From: Myxococcus sp. RHSTA-1-4
GTDB taxonomy: Bacteria; Myxococcota; Myxococcia; Myxococcales; Myxococcaceae
Reading direction: 5' to 3'
Length of the DNA stretch: 64,000 bases
Assembly (NCBI RefSeq): GCF_020037125.1
Contig: NZ_JAIQDG010000033.1
Span: 59,876 to 123,875 of the forward strand
The notes below the pieces were generated by a model, which saw only the letters and a program-made list of their open reading frames with translations, was not told where the DNA came from and did not search any database. Below, piece after piece: positions 1-8,566 of this stretch. The translations under genes were made by a program, and so were the position numbers. The number at the start of each line of letters is the position of its first letter. Position 1 is the stretch's first letter.

Positions 1-427
1 CCACCGTGGTGGGTGAGTCCGACATCCGCGCGGGGACACACGCCGGCCCCGCGCACCGAGGCGCGTCCGGCATGTGGTGGCTTTCCCCTAGCCGCGTCAT
101 GTCCTCACCTCGTTCTCCGAAGGCCCGGCCCACAGTGCGATTGGACAGGATGGGCCTGACAAAAAACCAAGGATTTCCTGTAGTAGACGCGTGAGCCCCC
201 CTGATTCGGTCCTCCCGGGTCTTCCGCGAACGTCCGGAAGTGGGAGTGATTCCCTCCAGGGTACGAGGAGAGTGCCAGGAGGCACACAGGGAGGTTGTCA
301 TCCACCGGACCCACGGAGTCGGAGGGACGCGGCGGCGGCGGGAAAGTCCGCGTCCTTACAATTGTTCGCCACCGTCCCTCCACCCGGATAAAGGGAGGGA
401 CGTTCGCCCGTCCTGGAGCTTCAAGCC
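1..427. other. non-coding or unassigned left edge
   Basis: I find no convincing gene here. The short open frames lack ribosome binding sites and recognisable protein sequence. The right end is the leader of the Lgt-family gene that begins at 428. Confidence 0.4.
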
Positions 428-1237
428 GTGATTCCCTACTGGAAACCGCCCTCCATCCACCTGGGGCCCCTCACCATCGAGCCCTTCGGCATCTTCGTGG
501 CGCTGGGCATCCTGCTGGCCGCTCGCCTGCTCGTCCGCGCGGCGGAGCGCGAGAAGCTGGACCCGACGCCGCTCGCGGACTACGCGATGTGGGGCGTGCT
601 CGCCGGTGTCGTCGTGGGGCACTGGGTGCACCTGTTCTTCTACCACCCGGAGGAGCTGTCCAAGAGCCCCTTCCAGATTCTGAAGGTGTGGGACGGGCTG
701 TCGTCCTTCGGAGGCCTGCTCGGCGGCATCCTCGCGGCGGTGGTGTTCTTCCGGATACGCAAGCTGCGCTTCTCCGACTACGCGGACTCGTTCGCGCTGG
801 GCGTGGCCCCTGGCTGGGCGGTGGCCCGCCTGGGCTGCTTCGCCGTGCATGACCACCCGGGCGTGCTGACGGACTTCTTCCTCGCGGTGAACTTCCCCGG
901 CGGCGCGCGGCACGACCTGGGCATGTACGACGCCATCGCCCTCTTCGCCATCAGCGGGGTGCTGTACGCCCTGCGCAACGCCGGGAAGCTGAAGGGCAAG
1001 CTGCTGCCGCTGCTCGCGCTGCTGTACGCCGCGTGCCGCTTCTTCTTCGACACCCTGCGCGCCACGGACATGTCCTACGTGGACGCGCGCTACTTCGGCC
1101 TCACCCCCGCGCAGTACGGGTGCCTGGCCCTGGTGCTCTACGGGCTGTGGGGCCTGCTGCGGCGCGTGCCCGCCCGGGCCGCGCCCATGCCGCCCTCGGG
1201 CCCGGGCAGCACCCATCCGGCCGGCGCCGCGCGGTAG
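428..1237 (+). CDS. Lgt-family (prolipoprotein diacylglyceryl transferase-like) membrane protein
   Basis: This is a 269-residue polytopic inner-membrane protein. Its N-terminus (IHLGPLTIEPFGIFVALGI) and the SFGGLLGG loop match the Lgt family, which moves diacylglycerol from phosphatidylglycerol to the lipobox cysteine of prelipoproteins. The start is a GTG with a GGAG about ten bases upstream. The key Lgt positions look divergent: the usual His-Gly-Gly loop reads SFGG, and the GRxGNFxNxExxG signature reads ARLGCFAVHDHPG, so the His and the Asn/Glu residues are missing. It may be a specialised paralog rather than the housekeeping enzyme. Family membership is fairly sure; activity is not. Confidence 0.75.
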   Translation: MIPYWKPPSIHLGPLTIEPFGIFVALGILLAARLLVRAAEREKLDPTPLADYAMWGVLAGVVVGHWVHLFFYHPEELSKSPFQILKVWDGLSSFGGLLGGILAAVVFFRIRKLRFSDYADSFALGVAPGWAVARLGCFAVHDHPGVLTDFFLAVNFPGGARHDLGMYDAIALFAISGVLYALRNAGKLKGKLLPLLALLYAACRFFFDTLRATDMSYVDARYFGLTPAQYGCLALVLYGLWGLLRRVPARAAPMPPSGPGSTHPAGAAR

Positions 1238-1402
1238 TCGCGCACCGGCCAGAGCGGCCGGGAGGGCACTCGCCCCCCGGCGGTACGACATGCGCTGGCG
1301 TTAGCATCGGCCCGGTGTTCCTGGCACACCGCCAGGGGTTCCGGGCCGAGCCGTTTCCGGCCCGTGGCTTCGTGACTTCATTCACGTGGAGGAGGGTTCG
1401 GC

Positions 1403-1981
1403 ATGAAGGCGCTCGCGTACGACGCGGTGATGGCTCCGCTCGGATGGATGGGACTCACCGAGGCCCGGAGGAAGCTCGTGCGTGGGCTGGCCGGCCGTGT
1501 GCTGGAGGTGGGCACCGGCACCGGCCTGGCGCTGCCGGGCTACCCGGACACCGTGACGTCCGTCACCGCCATCGACGTGGACGCCGAGGCGCTCGAGCGG
1601 GCCCGGCGGCGGCGCCCGGACGCCGAGCTGGTTCACGCCAGCGTGGAGGAGCTTCCGTTCCCCGACGCGGCCTTCGACGCCGTGGTGTCCAGCCTCGTCT
1701 TCTGCAGCGTGGACGCGCCGGCGCGTGGGCTGGCGGAGGTGTTCCGCGTGCTGCGCCCCGGTGGCGAGCTGCGCATGCTGGAGCACGTGCGCGCGCCGTC
1801 TTCCGGGCTGGCCACCGCGCAGGACCTGCTCACGCCCGCCTGGAAGCGGCTGACGGGCGGGTGCCGCCTCAACCGGGACACCTGGCTGTTCGTCCAGCAG
1901 GCCGGCTTCGAGGGGGTCCGCCGCGTGCAGCGGCTCCAGGGCATGAGCGAGCTCATCATCGCCCGCCGCCCTCCCCACTGA
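1403..1981 (+). CDS. class I SAM-dependent methyltransferase
   Basis: The 192-residue protein has the Rossmann-fold methyltransferase motifs: the SAM-binding loop LEVGTGTGLALPGYP near residue 35, the acidic post-I strand (AIDVDAEALERA), and FDAVVSSLVFCSVD plus a FRVLRPGGELRMLEH strand typical of Methyltransf_11/UbiE-like enzymes. It is compact and soluble. The substrate cannot be read from the sequence; related enzymes act on quinones and phospholipid head groups. A strong Shine-Dalgarno (GGAGGAGGG) supports the ATG. Its 3' end overlaps the convergent sigma-factor gene by 26 bases. Confidence 0.85.
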   Translation: MKALAYDAVMAPLGWMGLTEARRKLVRGLAGRVLEVGTGTGLALPGYPDTVTSVTAIDVDAEALERARRRRPDAELVHASVEELPFPDAAFDAVVSSLVFCSVDAPARGLAEVFRVLRPGGELRMLEHVRAPSSGLATAQDLLTPAWKRLTGGCRLNRDTWLFVQQAGFEGVRRVQRLQGMSELIIARRPPH

Positions 1982-2930
1982 GGGGCATGCGCAGGCCCGT
2001 GAGCTTGCGGTCCGTGAGCACCGAGTGGAGCCGGGTGATGCGCCCGTCCGCGTCCACCTCCACCCGCACCACCGCGCGCGAGGCCCACATCGGGTCCTTC
2101 ACGTCCGCGTACACGATGACCAGCGCCGGCAGCCCGTTGAGCATCTGGAGCTCCACCGCCGCCGGCGGGCCGCGCATCTCCATCAGCCGCGTGAGGAAGG
2201 TGAGCACCCGCCGCGCGCCCACCACCGGCACGTGCGCCGCGCGCACCTTGCCGCCACCGTCCGTCAGCGCGCGCACGTCCTCGGACAGCATCGCCTCCGC
2301 CGCCGCCACGTCGCCCGATAGCAGCGCGCCCATGAAGCCCTCCAGCGCCGCGCGCGTGCGCTCCTGGAGCTCTCGCGTGGGAACGCAGCGCGCGCGGTCG
2401 TACTCCGCCATCGCCGCGCGGGCGCGGTGGTGCACCACCTTCACGTGGACCTCGCTCATGTTCAGCGCCTCGGCCACCTCGCGCACCGAGTAGTCGAACA
2501 CGTCGCGCAGCAGCAGCACCGCCCGCTGCTTCGGCGCCAGCGCCTCCAGCGCCAGCAGGAACGCGAAGGAGACGCTCTCCAGCAATTCGTAGCGGCCCTC
2601 CGTCGTGCCCCCTCCCGGCAGCCGTGCCTCCACTCCCGGCGGCGGCTCGGTGTCGCTCGTGTCCACGGGGGACGGGAGCCAGGGGCCCACGTAGGACTCC
2701 CGCTTGCGGCGGCGCAGGTGGTCCCTCGCCAGGTTCACCGCCACCCGCGTCAGCCACGGGCGCAGCGCCTCCTTCCGCTCCGGTGGCGAGGCCAGCGCCC
2801 GCGCGTACGTCTCCTGCACCAGGTCATCCGCGTCCGCGGCCACGCCCGTCATCCGGTAGCAGAGCCCCCAGAGGAAGCGCTCGTGCTCGCGCGCCGCCTC
2901 CGCCACCGCCCCGTGCCCCTGCGCTTCCAT
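1956..2930 (-). CDS. ECF41-type RNA polymerase sigma factor with SnoaL-like C-terminal extension
   Basis: The 324-residue protein has sigma-70 region 2 at residues 14-80 (LWGLCYRMTG, DADDLVQETYARAL), a linker with the sequence WLPSP, region 4 at about 125-180 (LLRDVFDYSVREVAEALNMS), and a C-terminal SnoaL-like domain carrying DGGGKV. The WLPxP and DGGGKV elements are known hallmarks of ECF41 sigma factors, whose C-terminal domain controls activity in place of a classical anti-sigma factor. The gene lies three bases after the oxidoreductase gene and lacks a clear ribosome site of its own, so translation is probably coupled. ECF41 genes usually neighbour an oxidoreductase, epimerase or decarboxylase, as here. 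Confidence 0.9.
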   Translation of the reverse strand: MEAQGHGAVAEAAREHERFLWGLCYRMTGVAADADDLVQETYARALASPPERKEALRPWLTRVAVNLARDHLRRRKRESYVGPWLPSPVDTSDTEPPPGVEARLPGGGTTEGRYELLESVSFAFLLALEALAPKQRAVLLLRDVFDYSVREVAEALNMSEVHVKVVHHRARAAMAEYDRARCVPTRELQERTRAALEGFMGALLSGDVAAAEAMLSEDVRALTDGGGKVRAAHVPVVGARRVLTFLTRLMEMRGPPAAVELQMLNGLPALVIVYADVKDPMWASRAVVRVEVDADGRITRLHSVLTDRKLTGLRMPLSGEGGGR

Positions 2931-2933
2931 GCG

Positions 2934-4244
2934 CTATGCCCCCACCGCGCGCCGCGGCTCCGCCCGCTGGCCCTGAAGCAGGGAGCGCGCCACGGACTCG
3001 GCGCTCGCGAAGGACGCGTCCGCGAGCATTCCCTCCTGCCCCACCCAGTCCCCCACCCGGTACAGGCCGCTCACGTGCGGCACCTCCACGGGGGGCCGTC
3101 CGGACAGGCCGCCTCTCTTCGCGCTCGGCAGCAGGTGGCTCACCAGCAGCGCGGGCCGGAAGCGCCGGGCGACCACGTTCATGCGCCAGCCGGGTTGCAG
3201 CACGTCCATCACCGCCTCCAGCTCCGTCTCGCTCGCGCCGGCATCCGCGCCGGACAGGTACTTCATCACATGCACCATCGCGCAGCCCTCCGGCGCCAGC
3301 CGCGCCGACGCCGAGTGCACGGACGCGTACCACGGACCGTCCACCCCGAGCGCGAACAACGCGTCCGGCCTTGGCAGACCGGACAGTCCGAGCTCCAGCG
3401 TCGCGGCCTTCACCGGCACCGCCTCCGCCGCGTCCCCCGCGAGCACCGCGTCTCCGGGCACCAGCGACGCCACGTCGCCCGGACTCCCCGACATCACCAC
3501 CGCGTCCGCCGCGTGCACCGTGCCGTCCGCGAGCCGGAGTCCCTCCACGTGCGCACCCGGTCCGTGGCCAGCGAGGCCCACCGCCTCGACTCGCACGGAG
3601 GTCTCCAGCCGGACACCGGCCTCGCGCGCCCGGGACGCCAGCGCGTCCACCAGCGTGCTCCAGCCGCCGTCCACGTAGAGGACGTTGTCGGCGAGCGCCA
3701 TCTGGATTTGCGACACCGCCACCTCCGCGCTCAGCGCGTCGTGGTCCGCGCAGTAGGACGACACCCGCGTCAGCGCGCCGACGAGCGCCCGGGCGTCGTC
3801 GCGGGACAGGCGCGTGTCCAGCCACTCGCGCATCGACATGCCCGCCAGCGCGTGCGTGTCGATGCGGCCGATGCCCGCCAGCAGGCGTGCCAACTCCAGC
3901 TTCCCGGCGAGCGTGAGCAGGTCCGTCGTCATCAGGGACACGGGCCCGCGAGGCAGCGTGTGCAGCCGGCCTCCGCGCAGGGCGAAGGTGCCCGTCTGGC
4001 CGGGGATGCCACCCGTGGGCTTCACCCCCAGGCGGGTGAGCACCCGCAGCGCCGCCCCGCCCCGGTACAGCGCGTGGGGGCCGAGGTTGAAGCGGAAGCC
4101 CTCCACCTCCGTCGTCCAGGCCCGGCCTCCGAAGTGCTTCGCGCGCTCGTACACCGTCACCGCGCAGCCCCCGCGCGCGAGCAACACCGCCGCCGCCAGT
4201 CCGCCCAGCCCGCCTCCCACTACCGCCACCCGGGTCGCCTGCAT
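2934..4244 (-). CDS. FAD-dependent oxidoreductase, phytoene desaturase/amine oxidase-like
   Basis: The 436-residue flavoprotein starts with a dinucleotide-binding motif (VAVVGGGLGGLAAAVLLARG) followed by VYERAKHFGGRA, the pattern of carotenoid desaturases and other NAD(P)-binding_8 amine-oxidase-like enzymes. A C-terminal FAD segment (GLYRVGDWVGQEGMLADASF) closes the fold. The true substrate is unknown. It is the first gene of an operon with the ECF41 sigma factor and is preceded by GGAGGAAGG seven bases before the ATG. By analogy with ECF41 loci it is probably the direct target of the downstream sigma factor. Confidence 0.85.
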   Translation of the reverse strand: MQATRVAVVGGGLGGLAAAVLLARGGCAVTVYERAKHFGGRAWTTEVEGFRFNLGPHALYRGGAALRVLTRLGVKPTGGIPGQTGTFALRGGRLHTLPRGPVSLMTTDLLTLAGKLELARLLAGIGRIDTHALAGMSMREWLDTRLSRDDARALVGALTRVSSYCADHDALSAEVAVSQIQMALADNVLYVDGGWSTLVDALASRAREAGVRLETSVRVEAVGLAGHGPGAHVEGLRLADGTVHAADAVVMSGSPGDVASLVPGDAVLAGDAAEAVPVKAATLELGLSGLPRPDALFALGVDGPWYASVHSASARLAPEGCAMVHVMKYLSGADAGASETELEAVMDVLQPGWRMNVVARRFRPALLVSHLLPSAKRGGLSGRPPVEVPHVSGLYRVGDWVGQEGMLADASFASAESVARSLLQGQRAEPRRAVGA

Positions 4245-4294
4245 GTCCTTCCTCCCGCTGTTGGCCCGGGAAAGTTCCGGGCGTTCAGCGGCTC

Positions 4295-4321
4295 CACGAA
4301 AGAGGGCGGAAAAAGGTTACA
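4295..4321 (-). promoter_or_regulatory. candidate ECF sigma-factor promoter of the oxidoreductase-sigma operon
   Basis: On the minus strand TGTAACC (4315-4321) and CGTG (4295-4298) are separated by 16 bases, the layout of many ECF promoters (AAC-type -35 and CGT -10). The ATG lies about 45 bases downstream of the predicted start point. Autoregulation by the ECF41 factor encoded in the operon is inferred. Confidence 0.5.
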
Positions 4322-4394
4322 GGCGCGGCGCGGATGCTCCCGGGAAGGGAGGGGCCGGGCGCCCGGCTTGGAGTAGAACGGGCGTTCCGAGCCC

Positions 4395-4775
4395 ATGCCC
4401 TCGTCCCGCTCCTCGCGCACGAAGACTCCCGCCGTGACGGCTCCGACTCCGAAGAAGAAGCGGAGCGCGCCCGGTCCGGCGAAGGCCGACACTTCCGCCG
4501 CGGGCTCCACGGCCCGGCTGTTGAACCTTGGCGAGCGCACCTCCGAGCGACTCCACGCCGTGGGCATCACCGACGAGGCCATGCTGCGCGCGGTGGGTGC
4601 CACCGAGGCATACCGCCGCCTCAAGGCCGCGTTTCCGAAAGACGTGTCGGCCGTGGCCCTCTATGCCCTGCACGGCGCGCTCACGAACACGCACTGGAAC
4701 GACTTCCCGCCCGAGGTGAAGGCGCAGATGCGGGCGCGGGCGGAGGACTCCGGGCCGCCGTCGCGGCGCCGATGA
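4395..4775 (+). CDS. TfoX C-terminal-domain protein
   Basis: The 126-residue protein has a basic, disordered head (about 38 residues rich in Pro, Lys and Ala) followed by a TfoX C-terminal domain: LLNLGERTSERLHAVGI, TDEAMLRAVGATEAYRRL and a final helix with ALYALHGALTN. The family domain is a helix-hairpin-helix-like fold found in competence regulators (TfoX/Sxy), but the N-terminal TfoX domain is absent. Stand-alone versions are common and have no settled role. The gene is divergent from the oxidoreductase operon and shares its upstream region. Confidence 0.8.
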   Translation: MPSSRSSRTKTPAVTAPTPKKKRSAPGPAKADTSAAGSTARLLNLGERTSERLHAVGITDEAMLRAVGATEAYRRLKAAFPKDVSAVALYALHGALTNTHWNDFPPEVKAQMRARAEDSGPPSRRR

Positions 4776-4969
4776 GCCTCCGGCCTCCATCCGCTCCAGC
4801 CCACCAGCGGGTCACACCCACCTCACGCTGGTCAGGCCGGCCTCACGGGGCGGACAAGAATTCCTGACAACCCCGCGAGTTACTCTCCATCGGGCAATGT
4901 CAGAGGTAGGCGTATGATGACTCGTACAGCGGCGGACTCTCCCGCCGCGAACGTCCGAGGCATCAACGC

Positions 4970-5911
4970 ATGAGAAAGCTCCTCGCCGCCCTGCTCGCAC
5001 TTCCCGTCCTCGCCGCCTGTGGCCCCGCACCGGAGCCCGACACCTCCACCACGGCCGGACAGGCGCAGCAGGTCGACGCGCGCACGGACACGCAGGAGCT
5101 GTCCGCCGCGCCCCGCGAGCGCTCCATCACCCTGAGCACCGGCGTGACGCTCCGCTACGTGGAGCAGGGCGCGAGGAACGGCCCCGTCGTGGTGTTCCTC
5201 CACGGCTACACGGACTCGCACCACACGTGGGATTTGAACCTGCCCATCTTCCCGCGCAACTTCCACATCTACGCGCTGGACCAGCGCGGCCACGGTGACT
5301 CGTCCCGTCCCGGGTGCTGCTACACGCAGCAGGACTTCGCCGCGGACGTGGTGGCCTTCCTGGATGCCATGGGCGAGGAGCAGGCCATCCTCGTCGGCCA
5401 CTCCATGGGCAGCTTCATCTCGCAGCAGGTGGCGCTCGACTACCCGGGCCGCGTGCGGGCGCTGGTGCTCGTGGGCTCGGCCCCCACCGTCGCGGGCAAC
5501 GAGGTGGCCCTGTTCCTGAAGTCCATCGTCGACACGCAGGTGGGCACGGTGGACCCGGACTTCGTCCGCGAGTTCCAGACGAGCACCTTCCTGCGGCCCG
5601 TGCCGCCCTCGTACATCGACACGCTCGTCTCGGAGAGCCTGAAGCTGCCCGCCAGCGTGTGGCAGGCCACGCTCGACGGCCTCATCGCGGAGGACCACTC
5701 GGCGCGGCTGGGCGAGATTGACGTGCCCGTGCTGGTGGTGGGCGGTGACTCGGACGGCTTCTTCCCCGTCGAGCAGCAGCAGGCGCTGGTGGATGCCATT
5801 CCCGGCGCCACCTTCGTCCTCTACCCGGGCACCGGCCACGCGCCCCACGCGGAAGTGCCGCACCGCTTCGTGCACGAAGTGCAGCGCTTCCTGAAGTCGG
5901 TGTCGAAGTAG
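4970..5911 (+). CDS. alpha/beta hydrolase lipoprotein
   Basis: The 313-residue protein begins with a lipoprotein signal peptide ending in LAAC (lipidated Cys17). The mature part is an alpha/beta hydrolase: oxyanion-hole motif FLHGYTDS, DQRGHGDS, nucleophile elbow GHSMGS (Ser145), a probable acid in VVGGDSDGFFP and catalytic His290 in GTGHAP. It probably acts as a periplasmic or outer-membrane esterase, lactonase or haloperoxidase-like enzyme; the substrate is unknown. It is monocistronic and converges on the EamA transporter gene. Confidence 0.88.
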   Translation: MRKLLAALLALPVLAACGPAPEPDTSTTAGQAQQVDARTDTQELSAAPRERSITLSTGVTLRYVEQGARNGPVVVFLHGYTDSHHTWDLNLPIFPRNFHIYALDQRGHGDSSRPGCCYTQQDFAADVVAFLDAMGEEQAILVGHSMGSFISQQVALDYPGRVRALVLVGSAPTVAGNEVALFLKSIVDTQVGTVDPDFVREFQTSTFLRPVPPSYIDTLVSESLKLPASVWQATLDGLIAEDHSARLGEIDVPVLVVGGDSDGFFPVEQQQALVDAIPGATFVLYPGTGHAPHAEVPHRFVHEVQRFLKSVSK

Positions 5912-5969
5912 CCTGACGCGCGGGCCCGGCGCGGGAGGCTCCAGGTGGGTCCCCGCCCCGTGCCGGCCT

Positions 5970-6875
5970 CTACCCCGGCCCCGCGGGCTGAGCGTCCCGC
6001 GAGGGAGCCTCGGATGAGGGGGGCGCACCGGCCCGCGCCAGCATCACCGCGGCGGTGAGGATGAGGAGGCCGCCCAGCATCTGCCGGGCGCTGAGCCGCT
6101 CTCCCATGAAGAGCGCGCCAATCACCACCGCCGTCAGTGGCTCCATGGTGGACACCAGCGACGTGTTCACCGGGCCGATGCGCACCATGCCCATGAAGAA
6201 GAGGAGCACCGCGGCCACGGTGCACACCAGCGCCAGGGCGAGCACCGCCCCCCAGCCGGTGGCGGTGGTGGGGAAGGCCGGGCCCTTCACCGCCACGCCG
6301 ATGCCCAGCGTGACGGCGGCGGCGCAGAGGATGAGGGTGCTGGAGGCCAGGGGCCCCGCCGCGCCCGCCACCCGCGAGCTGATGACGACGTAGACGGCGT
6401 ACAGGAGCGCCGACAGCAGGCCCAGCAGGAGGCCCACCGGCTTCACCCCTCCCGCCGCCAGGTCCACCGTCAGCGCCGTGCCCCCCAGCGCCAGCGCCAC
6501 GGCCAGCCACCGCACCCGGCCCAGCCGCTCGCGGAAGACGAAGACCTGGAGGAGCGCCACCAGCGCCGGGAAGGAGTACAGCAGCAGCGCGGCCAGCCCC
6601 GCGGGGATGTGGCGGAGGGCGGCGAAGTAGGAGCCCGCTTCACCCACGTAGAAGCCACCCAGCAGCACCAGGCCCAGCGACACCTTCCAGCCCGGCAGCC
6701 GCTGGCGGCGCACCGCCATGACACAGGCCAGCACCCCACCGGCGAGGCCGAAGCGCAGGAAGAGCAGCGAGGCCACGTCCGCGCCCGCGTCGTAGGCGAG
6801 ACGTCCGAAGAAGCCGAGCGCGCCGAAGCACGCCCCGGACAGGGCCACGAAGAGGAAGCCAGCGGTGCGGTTCAT
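5970..6875 (-). CDS. EamA/DMT-superfamily transporter
   Basis: The protein has ten predicted membrane helices arranged as two EamA repeats: the first ends near LYSFPALVALLQVFVFRERLG, the second near VSTMEPLTAVVIGALFMGERLS, each with the family's conserved Pro/Glu element before the fifth helix. Such proteins are inner-membrane drug/metabolite exporters; the substrate is unknown. I prefer the start MNRTAGF (6875) over an ATG five codons upstream because it sits directly before the first hydrophobic helix. Confidence 0.87.
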   Translation of the reverse strand: MNRTAGFLFVALSGACFGALGFFGRLAYDAGADVASLLFLRFGLAGGVLACVMAVRRQRLPGWKVSLGLVLLGGFYVGEAGSYFAALRHIPAGLAALLLYSFPALVALLQVFVFRERLGRVRWLAVALALGGTALTVDLAAGGVKPVGLLLGLLSALLYAVYVVISSRVAGAAGPLASSTLILCAAAVTLGIGVAVKGPAFPTTATGWGAVLALALVCTVAAVLLFFMGMVRIGPVNTSLVSTMEPLTAVVIGALFMGERLSARQMLGGLLILTAAVMLARAGAPPSSEAPSRDAQPAGPG

Positions 6876-6950
6876 GACGGGCGCGCGCACCCTGCTTCAA
6901 GCGGGCGCCCGTGTCACGCGTCCCGCGCCCCTGGCGTCAGCCGGCCCGGA

Positions 6951-7031
6951 CTACCAGTAGCTCACGTCCAGCGGCACCGCGCCTTCCGCGACGAGCTGCC
7001 GGGCCTTCTGTGAGAGTTCCTGGGGAGTCAT
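6951..7031 (-). CDS. possible 26-residue small protein
   Basis: A short frame encodes MTPQELSQKARQLVAEG followed by nine residues ending in SYW. A GGAGG lies nine bases before its ATG, a well-formed initiation site for so short a frame. The first 16 residues look like an amphipathic helix and the tail is aromatic. It could be a regulatory peptide or a leader peptide without a visible modification enzyme nearby; it is not similar to anything I can name. Confidence 0.35.
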   Translation of the reverse strand: MTPQELSQKARQLVAEGAVPLDVSYW

Positions 7032-7260
7032 ACCTTTCATCCTCCGGCGAGCCGCCCCGGCGGAAGCGTGCATCTTCCAGGGATGTGGTGACTTTCCAGA
7101 CGAGACGAGGGGACGGGAAGCCGTGGAATGAATGCCGGGAGGCAAGGGCCCACCCGGGCGCCTGCCTTTGGGGGCCGCCTCCTATCCCCAACCATTTTTC
7201 CCATGGTAAGAGGCCGCGGCCCTCCCAACCCGGTGCATTCCCTTGCCCTCTTCCGCGCTC

Positions 7261-8457
7261 ATGCTCGCGCCTGATTCGTCCCAGCCCCAGCAGCCGGACG
7301 ACTCGATGGAAGTGTCGGTCGTCATTCCCTGTCTCAACGAGGTCCGCACGCTCGGGGCCTGCATCGAAAAGGCACTCGCGAGCTTCCAGCGGCTGGGCCT
7401 CCGCGGCGAGGTCGTGGTCGCGGACAACGGTTCCAATGACGGCTCGGTGGAGCTGGCCCAGTCGCTCGGGGCGCGGGTGGTGCACGTGCCGCAGCGGGGC
7501 TACGGCAACGCGCTGCGCTTCGGCATGGCGGGGGCCAGGGGCCGCTGGCTCATCATGGGCGACGCGGACGACACCTATAACTTCGAGGAGATTGGCCCCT
7601 TCGTCGAGCGGATGCGCAACGGCGCGGAGTTCGTGATGGGCACCCGGCTGGGGCCGGGCAAAATCATGCCGGGCGCCAACCCGCTGCTGAACCGCTACGT
7701 CGGCACGCCCGTGCTCACCTTCGTGCTCAACCGGCTCTTCAGCACCCGCATCCGCGACGTCAACTGCGGCATGCGCGGGCTGACGCGAGAGGCGTTCGAC
7801 CGGCTGCAGCTCGAGAGCGAGGGCATGGAGTTCGCGTCGGAGATGGTCATCAAGGCGGCGCTGCACGACCTGGACATCCAGGAGGTGCCCGTCACGCTGT
7901 ACCCGGACCGCCGGGGCCGCCCGCCCCACCTGCGCCGCTGGCGCGACGGGTGGCGGCACCTGAAGTTCATGCTGCTGCACGCGCCCGACCAGCTCCTGTT
8001 CCGCCCCGGGATGGCGGCGCTGCTGCTCGGCCTGCTCTTCGTGGTGCCCGTGTCCTTCGGGCCGGTGGTCATCCTCGGCCAGTCGTTCGACTTCCACTAC
8101 CTGTTCTTCGGCGGCACCCTCGTCCTCATGGGCATGCAGGGCGTGCTGGGCGCGTTGCTGGCGCGCAGCCTGGTGGGAGGCGTCATCATCCGCCCCGGGC
8201 GCTTCGCCTCCGCGCTCGCCAACTGGCTCACCTTCGGACGCGGGCTGGCGGTGGGCGGCGCGTTGCTGCTCGCGGGCCTGGTGCTCGAGGCGGTGGTGGT
8301 CGGCATCTGGCTGCACAACGACATGCGCGTGCTGATGGAGCCGCGCCGCAGCGTGCTGGGCATGTTGCTGATGGGCGCGGGGGCGGAGGTGGCGCTGTTC
8401 TCCTTCCTCCTCGCCGTCCTCAAGACGCACAGCCAGCCGCGCCAGGCCCAGGCCTGA
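7261..8457 (+). CDS. family 2 glycosyltransferase with C-terminal membrane domain
   Basis: A GT2 catalytic domain starts at MEVSVVIPCLNEVRTLGACI, continues with VVADNGSNDGS and the metal-binding MGDADDTYNF, the layout of dolichol- or polyprenyl-phosphate mannosyl/glucosyl transferases. After about residue 240 there are several hydrophobic helices (FRPGMAALLLGLLFVVPV, YLFFGGTLVLMGMQG and two more). It probably transfers a sugar from a nucleotide donor to an inner-membrane polyprenyl phosphate. Starts at 7261 (ATG) or 7306 are both possible. It converges on the GT-C-like membrane protein gene at 8567-10006, so it could supply that protein's lipid-linked donor. Confidence 0.88.
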   Translation: MLAPDSSQPQQPDDSMEVSVVIPCLNEVRTLGACIEKALASFQRLGLRGEVVVADNGSNDGSVELAQSLGARVVHVPQRGYGNALRFGMAGARGRWLIMGDADDTYNFEEIGPFVERMRNGAEFVMGTRLGPGKIMPGANPLLNRYVGTPVLTFVLNRLFSTRIRDVNCGMRGLTREAFDRLQLESEGMEFASEMVIKAALHDLDIQEVPVTLYPDRRGRPPHLRRWRDGWRHLKFMLLHAPDQLLFRPGMAALLLGLLFVVPVSFGPVVILGQSFDFHYLFFGGTLVLMGMQGVLGALLARSLVGGVIIRPGRFASALANWLTFGRGLAVGGALLLAGLVLEAVVVGIWLHNDMRVLMEPRRSVLGMLLMGAGAEVALFSFLLAVLKTHSQPRQAQA

Positions 8458-8487
8458 GCAGGGCCCCCTCTGGAGAGGGGCCCACCA

Positions 8488-8528
8488 GAAGAAGCCCCGC
8501 GTCCCCTTCTGGAGCGCGGGGCTTCTTC
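8488..8528. terminator. bidirectional hairpin terminator
   Basis: A perfect 14-bp inverted repeat, GAAGAAGCCCCGCG at 8488-8501 and its complement at 8515-8528, surrounds a 13-base loop. The A-rich left flank and T-containing right flank suit termination from both sides. It lies between convergent genes ending at 8457 and 8567. Confidence 0.85.
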
Positions 8529-8566
8529 GTTGCGGGAGTGGGGCCGCCAGCCGGCCCCGCGCCGCT

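Noticed and set aside
2427..4376. 649-codon plus-strand open frame opposite the sigma factor and oxidoreductase genes
   Set aside because: Composition is typical of a reverse-frame shadow and the minus strand carries recognised proteins.
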